A stretch of 64,000 nt of DNA from Sphaeroforma sirkka (taxonomy: Eukaryota; Opisthokonta; Ichthyosporea; Ichthyophonida): positions 85,001-149,000 of the forward strand of contig LUCW03002223.1 in the NCBI GenBank assembly GCA_001586965.3. Direction: 5' to 3'. The number at the start of each line of letters is the position of its first letter. The stretch's first letter is position 1. Below are positions 51,520 to 64,000 of this stretch, piece by piece. Both the position numbers and the translations under genes were made by a program. The notes under the pieces are model-generated. The model searched no databases. It saw only the letters and a program-made list of their open reading frames with translations, and had not been told where the DNA came from.

Positions 51520-52540
51520 TCGCAGATAAAAAGAGCACTCGCATCAAAAGCTACTGACCATAGATATCTATTTATACAAAAAGAAGTCCATCACGTGTTT
51601 ACAGATAGCTTGTACACAATGCAGTTTATTTTTGCATTCCCTACAGATACGAGACTTATAAAGTTAATTTGTCATTCGTATGTGCGAAATAGAGGAGTAG
51701 TATCTAGCCGTTTCAAGCCCTTTAGTCCAGAAGCCCAATATGACCTTTGCTTCTTATTGTACTTTTTGTCTCCTTGAATGTGCTTAATTACTTTCGAGGA
51801 GAAATGTTATGATGTATAGCATGTACCTAAATGTTACTCAAATCTCGATCTCGCCAGAATACCCATGACTGATTAATATGTCAGAACACTGTTTCGGTCG
51901 TATGACCCTTTCCCATTTTTCTTTGCATCCACTACAGGGATGAGGTTCATATAGTTGATGAGGTTCATATAGTTAATTTGTCATCCTTATGTGCGAAATA
52001 GAGGAGTAGTAACTAGACGTTATAAGCCATTCATTCAGTCCTGAAGCCCAATATGATCTTTGCTTCTCATTGTATTTTTTACGTCTCCTTGAATGTGTAT
52101 AATTGCTTTCGAGGAGGGAATATTACGATGTATAGCATGCACCTAAATTTTATTCAAATTCCGATCTCGCCAGAAAACCCATGACTGATTTATATGTCAG
52201 AACATCGTTTCGGTCGTATGACCGTTTCTCATTTTTCTTTGCATCCCCTACAGGGATGAAGTTCATATAGTTGATGAGGTTCATATACTTAATTTGTCAT
52301 CCGTATGTGCGAAATAGAGGAGTAGTAACTAGACGTTTTAAGTCATTCAGTCTTGAAGCCCAATATGATCTTTGCTTCTCATTGTTATTTTTATGTCGCC
52401 ATGAATATGCTTAATTACTTTCGAGGAGGGAATATTATGATGTATAGCATGTACCTAAATGATATTCGAATCCCGATCTCGCCAGAAAACCTTTGACTGA
52501 TTACTGTGTCAGGATATTGTTTCGGTCGAACGACCATTTC
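51520..52540. repeat. Tandem repeat, ~3 copies of a 314-bp unit
   Basis: Units share GTTTCGGTCGTATGACC (51,891, 52,205 and a variant at 52,520), CATATAGTTAATTTGTCAT, GTGCGAAATAGAGGAGTAGTA and CCCAATATGATCTTTGCTTC. About 90% identical by eye. No coding signal. Confidence 0.85.
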
Positions 52541-53696
52541 CCACAGTGCCATTGTATTGTACTATGCAGTATATGGATGTACCTCTAGATTTTGCGAGGT
52601 GAAATAATATGACTTAGTAGGTGTTGGCCATAGGCAGTGTCGTAAAATAGCTATAGTTTTTACGACTTTGTATGATATGCAACCAAAAATAACCTCGGAA
52701 AATACTGGCAATTCGTGTATACGTGTTTGCTTCGGTGCCTGGTCGTATGATGGCTTTGTGACAAACACATTCAAATACCTACAAAAGCACACCTACCTAC
52801 TTGAATTTGCAACATCCGTACTTTCACTGCTGCCAATTAAGAGCGAAGAATTGTGCCTATTGTAGATAATTTGAAGAGCTATGGCATTGTTACTCGCAGG
52901 TTCGCCCAGTACAACAAACTTAAATGGATGATTCACGAAAAAAGATCTACTAGAAATCAACCTGATATGTGTCGATACTTCAACCAGCAAGTCTCTGGTG
53001 TGCAAGTTCTAGACCCTGAAGATAGAGTCACAAATAAAAGAGCTAATGGTGTCTTCTTTGCTAAAAGGACAATGTCCTAGTTTATGCCTTTCAGCATTTT
53101 GGAGTGGGAACCCGTTGATGCCAAGGACAACCCAAAAAAAGTAACTAGGGAAACCAGTTGATGTAATTAATAACGCGATATGAACTGCGTGGTGAAGAGA
53201 AAGTAGGTTTAAAGAAACGACCACCATAGTGCGACGAGTTTATAAGCAGACTAAAAATTAATCTTGAGAATGAAAGCTTTCAAGATGCTTTTCTTCAAGG
53301 TCTATGGATCTGGACATTTCAACTTGTATTCCGTGTACGCGATGAATCTTGAATACATTGAGTGAAAACATGTCTCTGGATTTCCTAATGCACTTTCATT
53401 GAAGTGGTCTGTAGTAAGAATACAAAAAATAAGAGTCAAGTATCACGACAAGTGGTGCTTGGATCAATGAACACCGTTGTGTGAACTACTAGATTGACTG
53501 TAAACTTAATTGTGCGTTTAGAGCATCAGAATGATGCTTCTAATCTACACTTAAGATGAATGTCTGAGATATATATATATATATATATATATTATTATTA
53601 CGCATTCTCCGCGATCACATAGAAATCAAATTTACTTGTCAATATATTCAGCTAATGTTTATTCATCTGCCCATGCTAGGCAAAACAATATCGTCA
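52541..53696. other. Intergenic stretch between the repeat and XPA
   Basis: Two short frames (52,668-52,865 and 52,853-53,080, overlapping and in different frames) have a protein-like look (KLKWMIHEKRSTRNQPDMC) and may be a decayed transposase or gene, but I recognise nothing. A short (AT)n run lies at about 53,570-53,591. Confidence 0.4.
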
Positions 53697-58691
<4,995 letters not shown>

Positions 58692-59544
58692 TGCAACTGA
58701 GTCGGACCAGCAGTAGGTGTAATAAGATAAACTGGACAATAGACGACCGAGGTATGGTATACTCTGAGAGACCGGTACACGATAGTAAATGACAGGTGAT
58801 GGCACAGTCTAGTAAGAGAGTCCTTGTGTCGGTACAATTGTGTATACCTATAAGTGTATACCTCTATGCATACATACCTATGTATAATATATACATTTCA
58901 AAAATTATGGAGAGGAATCGGAAAAACAGAATATCATGAAATCGACAAGACATTTTAATTATTGATGACTCATGTGACGCTCATTCGGTCATTCCTATTT
59001 ACATTCGGTATCCTTTTAAAATAGATCATAGCCTTCGTTCTTTTTTTAGAAGGCTATGAATAGGCCTAAATATGGTTTGGTTTTTGGGTATAAGTGTACA
59101 TATTCGCCCGCCGTTTTTGATGGTGCTATTTTTAGCATGTTCAAAATATACCAAGACACGAGATTTTAATTTAGAACAATGTTTATTCAGGATGTTGTAA
59201 ACTAAAAAGATGGTAACTGCGCAATAAAACTACGTTGCTTGGGGAGAACTACATAGTTACAAACAACATCGTTTATTTGTCGTCCAGACCAGTAATCTCA
59301 AGAACAGACAAAGTCACAAAAGTGACATCCAATTTACAAGAAATTTGACGCCAAAGATAAGAAATCGCCCAACCAACTACATAGTACATATCACAAACAA
59401 AGATTGCGCCCGACATTAATATATATTCTCACTCTCTATCGATACATTCTAAAATTATACAATATATATTTATTATATAATAGCAACGATGGAGTTTATA
59501 CCGGGTAGTTTGAGTCCATTTCGTAACTTACCTCTATATCCATC
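58692..59544. promoter_or_regulatory. Divergent intergenic region between XPA and the SH3BGR-like gene
   Basis: 853 bp separate the two start codons, so this must hold both promoters. TATA-like runs occur near 58,885 and 59,455-59,480. A hairpin lies at 59,027-59,058. No coding frame is supported. Confidence 0.5.
59027..59058. other. Perfect inverted repeat (10-bp stem, 12-base T-rich loop)
   Basis: CATAGCCTTC and GAAGGCTATG flank a T-rich loop in the divergent promoter region. Possible protein-binding palindrome or foldback remnant. Confidence 0.6.
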
Positions 59545-59820
59545 ATGACTAGAGTTGAGATTTTCACGTCGTCTGTATCTGGAAATCGAAAGGTATGTGA
59601 GCGCCTTAGAACATCTCGCACCACAAGTGAGCGCAGGCGGCACCACGCGTGTGCTGTAGTAAACCGTGTGCGGTCATCACGTCCTAAATTAATCAATATC
59701 ATATAGGGTGTGATTAAGCATACTGATCTTATATTGATATGTAGTTTTTCAACTACAACTATATATATATATATATATATTCATACATACATACATACAT
59801 ACATAGATACATGCATACAT

Positions 59821-59880
<60 letters not shown>

Positions 59881-59908
59881 CACACATGTGTCATCAATAT
59901 CATGTAAT

Positions 59909-59996
<88 letters not shown>

Positions 59997-60388
59997 GCAC
60001 ACACATCATCATCATCATATATATATATATATATATATCTATCCATATATATGCATGCATGCATACATACATACACATACATACGTACGTACGTACATAT
60101 ATATAATACACACACACACACACAACACACACACACACACACACACGCACGCGTATAATCATCAATAACATATATATATATATATATATATATGCATATA
60201 TATATATATATATATATATTGATATATATATATATATATATATTTATGAATGTAAGATATCTATATACATATAGATACATATATGCATACATATCACATA
60301 TATGTATTTCAACATATATATATATATAAATAAAATACTTACATACGCACACACACACGCACACAACAACAACTCATAGAAACACAAA

Positions 60389-60420
<32 letters not shown>

Positions 60421-61855
60421 CTCGTGCATATATGAAAATTATTAGTACGCATTCTTGCATTCACTATACATACTGAGACTCAGACGAAGAGTGACTTACT
60501 GACACACATCTGTTTATGCATATATTGTCGGTGCATTGTTGGCCCAAACAGACTATTAGGGCTAAACTATACATGCATTGCGGTCGTCGTTATCTCTTCA
60601 TCGTTCTATTTGATTGACTTTTGTCGGGCATTCGTTTAACCACAAAATTGGTATATTCGTAGGTGGATGGCGAAACCAAGTCGATCAAAATGTTCTTCGA
60701 TGCGCACAAAATTGAGTACAAAGAGGTAGGTAGCTGTTCAGGAAACATACGCGGACATCAATTGTTCGAATGGGTGTTTGTTAGCTTATTGTTCGGAACT
60801 GGCGCTGTCGCATAGAGTTTATGAGTCAGTTTTGAATATGACCATATTGCCTATTACGATATCGCCGTGCATCTTTCTGTTTTTCTTTGTGCATGTGGCA
60901 AAGACGATGTGATTTTATTGTTTATATATCATATCTACCACCATTGAATTGACGCTGCGAGCCACAGCCAACAGTTGCGATATCAGAGAGTACTAGAATG
61001 GTCCACAATTGTAATCGTGGCCACTACTCAGATCGGAATGTTGCTGCTTTAATATGCACATACTCGTGCAGCTGTAGATATAATTTTGAATGTGTGTCAC
61101 ATTGCTACTCGATGCAGATTGATATCTCATTAGACGAGAACGAGGATAAGAAGAAATACCTACTGGCGAAAAGCGGGAGTCGCACTATTCCCAAAGTATT
61201 TGTTGACGACGAGTTTAAAGGCGTATGTGTTTCACGCGCTGTTGCAGTCAGTACATAACACAACGAGTTTGTACTCTTGCATGTTTGTCATGTTAGTCAT
61301 TGTCAACGGAGCGAATGTTTTGCGATTTTCATTTAATTAGCCGATATCTCGATGGAGACACTGTCTCCTATCCGATGCAGACGAGTCAACAGTGAATACA
61401 TTTTTGTCACTTGTGACTTGTTAGTATCACGTACAACGTGCGTCAATGCCGCTATTTGAATTTTTAATCGTATGTGTTCCGAGTTAGATTCGTTGGAAAA
61501 TTATAGTAATACACGTATTTGCACGTCGAATTGTAAACCACGTCGCGTTACACTTATTTGAGATACTGTGTTAGATCATGCACTTGTGCACACATTTTAT
61601 CTAGGTTTAGCTCACTGGTGATATGTGATGTGCTCGAATCACGACCGCATCGTATTTTAGGTATGGATTGGTTCGAGGATGCGTGAATGATCATATTTAT
61701 TGTGATATATGAACTGTGGGATAGAAACTTTAGTGTACCTCATTGTATGTCTTATTAAACTATCAAATCTACGCGTTCGCCGCGAACAGGATTACGAGAC
61801 GCTCATGTATGCCAACGAAGACGGGCTTCTCAAACAATCGTTGGGGCTAGAATAG
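59545..61855 (+). CDS. SH3BGR/SH3BGRL-family thioredoxin-fold protein, four exons
   Basis: Exons 59,545-59,592, 60,663-60,725, 61,118-61,222 and 61,790-61,855 all join in phase 0 at GT-AG borders, giving 93 residues. The protein begins [16 protein letters not shown], has the [20 protein letters not shown] helix-strand unit, then [19 protein letters not shown] and ends LKQSLGLE. This matches SH3BGRL proteins along their length, with no CxxC redox pair, as in that family. They are small cytosolic glutaredoxin-like proteins thought to act as scaffolds. The final exon is exactly duplicated 110 bp downstream. Intron 1 holds large AT/CA microsatellites. Confidence 0.92.
59761..60420. repeat. Compound microsatellites in intron 1 of the SH3BGR-like gene
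   Basis: (AT)n, (CATA)n, (CA)n and (ATC)n runs: (CA)n at about 59,820-59,878, (AT)n at 59,911-59,991 and 60,171-60,242. Confidence 0.95.
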
Positions 61856-61998
61856 CTTAATACTATAGAGATATCGGCAACTACACTCGCCGCGAACAGG
61901 ATTACGAGACGCTCATGTATGCCAACGAAGACGGGCTTCTCAAACAATCGTTGGGGCTAGAATAGCTTAATACTATAGTGATATCGGCAACTACACTC
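61779..61998 (+). repeat. Tandem duplication of the last SH3BGR-like exon (110 bp x 2)
   Basis: 61,779-61,888 is followed directly by a copy with one mismatch (AGAGAT / AGTGAT). Each copy contains the acceptor GCGAACAG, the complete 22-codon final exon with stop, and 45 bases of 3' flank. Confidence 0.97.
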
Positions 61999-62660
61999 GC
62001 CGCGATGTGTGCTTGCACGTCTAACGATAAGTGCTACCGTATGATTTGTAATGTTTGCGATCTAATACGGAAATGGGAGATATAGACAAAATAAAATAAA
62101 ATAAAACTAATTGGGCGCTTTCTCTCGTTTCCTTACGAAACAAAAATATAGGCATGTAATTGTCGATCTGCCATTTTATTATTCATTCATGACAACGCTT
62201 CTTTTTTAACGAGTATCACAGCCAATCAATTTATATGTGGGAGTCTATCGATCGCACTCTTGGTGATGACAATGTGGGCTCGAATAATCGCTATATAGCT
62301 CAACAATCTACATGGGAAAAGTAGTGTCATCAATATGAGACAATATTTAAGATTATATTTACCAGATGAAGTCAGATAGCGGCTGACTTTACACTCTACA
62401 GCTGTGTATGAGTATTTCGGCAGAGGAAGTGCGATATGTGAAGTATGATTCGGCTTTATTTTATTGTAGGGTATTGTACCAATATATAGCGATTGGCAGA
62501 TCAATGTGTATTAGCATAAGTTATAAGTGTATAGTTTCGAGATTGTACCTATGGGAACTGCTCAAGACAGTTCAGAGTGCAAGGATATTGCAGTGGAGGC
62601 ATAAGTGCGTGTTCAGCACTGTGTACTTACGCACTGAGATTATCTACAATTGGTATGTCC
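61999..62660. other. Intergenic stretch between convergent host genes
   Basis: Contains a short AAAAT run (62,085-62,105), likely polyadenylation signals (AATAAAATAAAATAAAA) for the plus-strand gene, and no supported coding frame. Confidence 0.5.
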
Positions 62661-63533
62661 CTAATTCGTGGCATAGAATTCTACCCAGCCGTGACTGGTA
62701 TCCATGTAAGTCATATCCACGCCTTGCTCCACCATACGTTCTCGAAGTTCCGAGTTACTCACCCCGTTGATTTCCTCATACTGAAATACCCAAAAGGGTT
62801 TGGACCCCGTGAGCAGATCAGGGCCACTGTTGTAATTGTTGACATCGGATGGATACCAATTAAACATAGACTCAACGATATACGCATCGAATTTATGTAT
62901 CAGAGTGTCCTCTTGAGTATAATATGATGGATTCTTCAAAGCCACCTTTAAGCCAATAGAATGTGCATAATCTACAATTCCGTTCATGTAATCGACGTAG
63001 CGTTGATCGATTGTTTGTTCTTCACGAGCCCTGGCAGCAATTTCATCATTGTCCGATACTGCTGTCGATGGTTTTGCATTATCTGTGCTGACTGCATCGT
63101 AGCCTTTTGCTTTGTAGTCGTCCATGATATCCTTCATGATGGGCAAAATCTTGGAGACCAGGTCATCAGGGTCAAACCAATAGTCTCCCCAGGACTTCCC
63201 ATCACCATCCAAGTCATCATTCGCTTGCCAGATATAATCATTTAACCTGGGATCTGCAGGATTGTCGACATGCACAGTGCCAACAGACAAGTATATCATA
63301 GAAGTGATGGACGAATCTGCAAGTCCCGCAGTCACTACATCGCTATTATCGCTTGACGACGAGAATATCCATTCAGCACCAGTACAGTCGGTGCTCTTAG
63401 CTGCACCACTGTTGGACCAAGCGAGATTACATATACTAGGTGCGGAAGATCCAGCACCGCGTCCAGATATTGCCTTGGCGTTTGCGTATGATGCAAGTGC
63501 CAATAGAGCACAGGGTGTTCTCATATTCATCAT
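62661..63533 (-). CDS. Secreted GH114-like glycoside hydrolase (endo-alpha-1,4-polygalactosaminidase family)
   Basis: 290 residues from the first ATG (63,533); the open frame continues upstream only without ATG. The start encodes MMNMRTPCALLALASYANA, a likely signal peptide. The GH114 TIM-barrel landmarks are present: IYLSVGTVHVD, then GKSWGDYWFD, then KAKGYDAVSTDN (the conserved DN at the end of a strand), YAHSIGLKVALKN and DAYIVESMF with the conserved acidic residue. Family members cleave galactosamine-containing polysaccharides outside the cell; slime-mould spherulin-4 belongs to the same superfamily. No intron is visible. The region at 63,534-64,000 upstream should hold its promoter. Confidence 0.88.
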   Translation of the reverse strand: MMNMRTPCALLALASYANAKAISGRGAGSSAPSICNLAWSNSGAAKSTDCTGAEWIFSSSSDNSDVVTAGLADSSITSMIYLSVGTVHVDNPADPRLNDYIWQANDDLDGDGKSWGDYWFDPDDLVSKILPIMKDIMDDYKAKGYDAVSTDNAKPSTAVSDNDEIAARAREEQTIDQRYVDYMNGIVDYAHSIGLKVALKNPSYYTQEDTLIHKFDAYIVESMFNWYPSDVNNYNSGPDLLTGSKPFWVFQYEEINGVSNSELRERMVEQGVDMTYMDTSHGWVEFYATN

Positions 63534-64000
63534 TATTGCAACTAACAATTAGTGTTTGTGTCATTTTCATTCATGCTTGTAAATAGCGTTTATATACTAC
63601 AGCTAGGCGGCGTTTCGTGCTTCGACATATTATTTGAAACATCAAATCAACAGCCATCTGTGTTGTTCAGACCGCCTCAGAGGACTATGTATGTCAATTT
63701 GATGATAATCAACGATTATCAATTTTCAGGATGATTCTCTTCGTCTGTTAATTCTACACGATCGGATCGCTATGTATTTAGTTCGCCACAGAGATATTCG
63801 GCTGTGTATTCAATATTATAATTCTGGCTCTATTTGTTGTCACACATATGGTATTAGCACGTTTATTGGTTCTCTGTTTTGATAACACTCGCAAGTCGCA
63901 ACGAGACTAAATATTGAGTACCGAGGTCCGAGTAGCGACAGTCTGACACTGCGACAGTGTGACAGTCTGACGAGTGATGGGCTGATGCCACCTCTCGTCC
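63534..64000. other. Upstream region of the GH114-like gene
   Basis: No coding frame is supported. A GACAGTCTGACACTGCGACAG-type imperfect repeat lies at 63,938-63,972. Confidence 0.45.

Noticed and set aside
52668-53080. Two short plus-strand frames as a host gene
   Set aside because: They look protein-like but have no recognisable domain, overlap in different frames and lack clear splice sites.

Overview
The window is nuclear DNA of an intron-bearing eukaryote, most likely an opisthokont. The best-supported host genes are an XPA nucleotide-excision-repair protein, an SH3BGR-family thioredoxin-fold protein, a family S51 peptidase and a secreted GH114 hydrolase. XPA and SH3BGR-like proteins together point to the opisthokont side. 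Introns of several hundred to over 1,500 bases and very long (AT)n tracts argue against a typical yeast or mould. A unicellular holozoan such as an ichthyosporean would fit, but that is a guess from gene content.

Layout. 1-16 kb: tandem repeats, the 3' exons of an S51 peptidase, diverged duplications, one clear MITE (7,746-8,095), long AT microsatellites and a two-exon coding candidate near 11.5-11.9 kb. 13.6-40.3 kb: a Ty3-like LTR retrotransposon on the minus strand, split in two by a 19.4-kb insert (16,002-35,412). The insert is flanked by an 18-bp direct repeat taken from the retroelement. It is a virus-like fossil with closely packed genes on both strands: a zinc-finger/nuclease protein, a Bro-N plus T5orf172 protein, a 1,166-residue SF1 helicase with polymerase-B-like motifs in its middle, and several unknown proteins. 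A younger chromovirus (20,444-28,789) is nested inside it. 40.3-49 kb: a broken Ty1/copia element whose leader-gag segment is tandemly triplicated. 49-51.3 kb: a 5'-truncated LINE.

51.5-64 kb: a 3-copy 314-bp repeat, then three host genes: XPA (minus, 5 exons), SH3BGR-like (plus, 4 exons) and GH114 (minus, apparently one exon). XPA would act in nucleotide excision repair in the nucleus, the SH3BGR-like protein in the cytosol, and GH114 outside the cell. They share no pathway.

Two things stand out. One is the virus-like segment, with its replicase-like helicase and an 18-bp target-site-like duplication unlike that of Polintons or retroviruses. The other is a repeated pattern in three host genes (S51, XPA, SH3BGR): an exon end with its splice site, or a whole last exon, is tandemly duplicated next to the gene's own copy. 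All calls come from reading the sequence. No database search was run.
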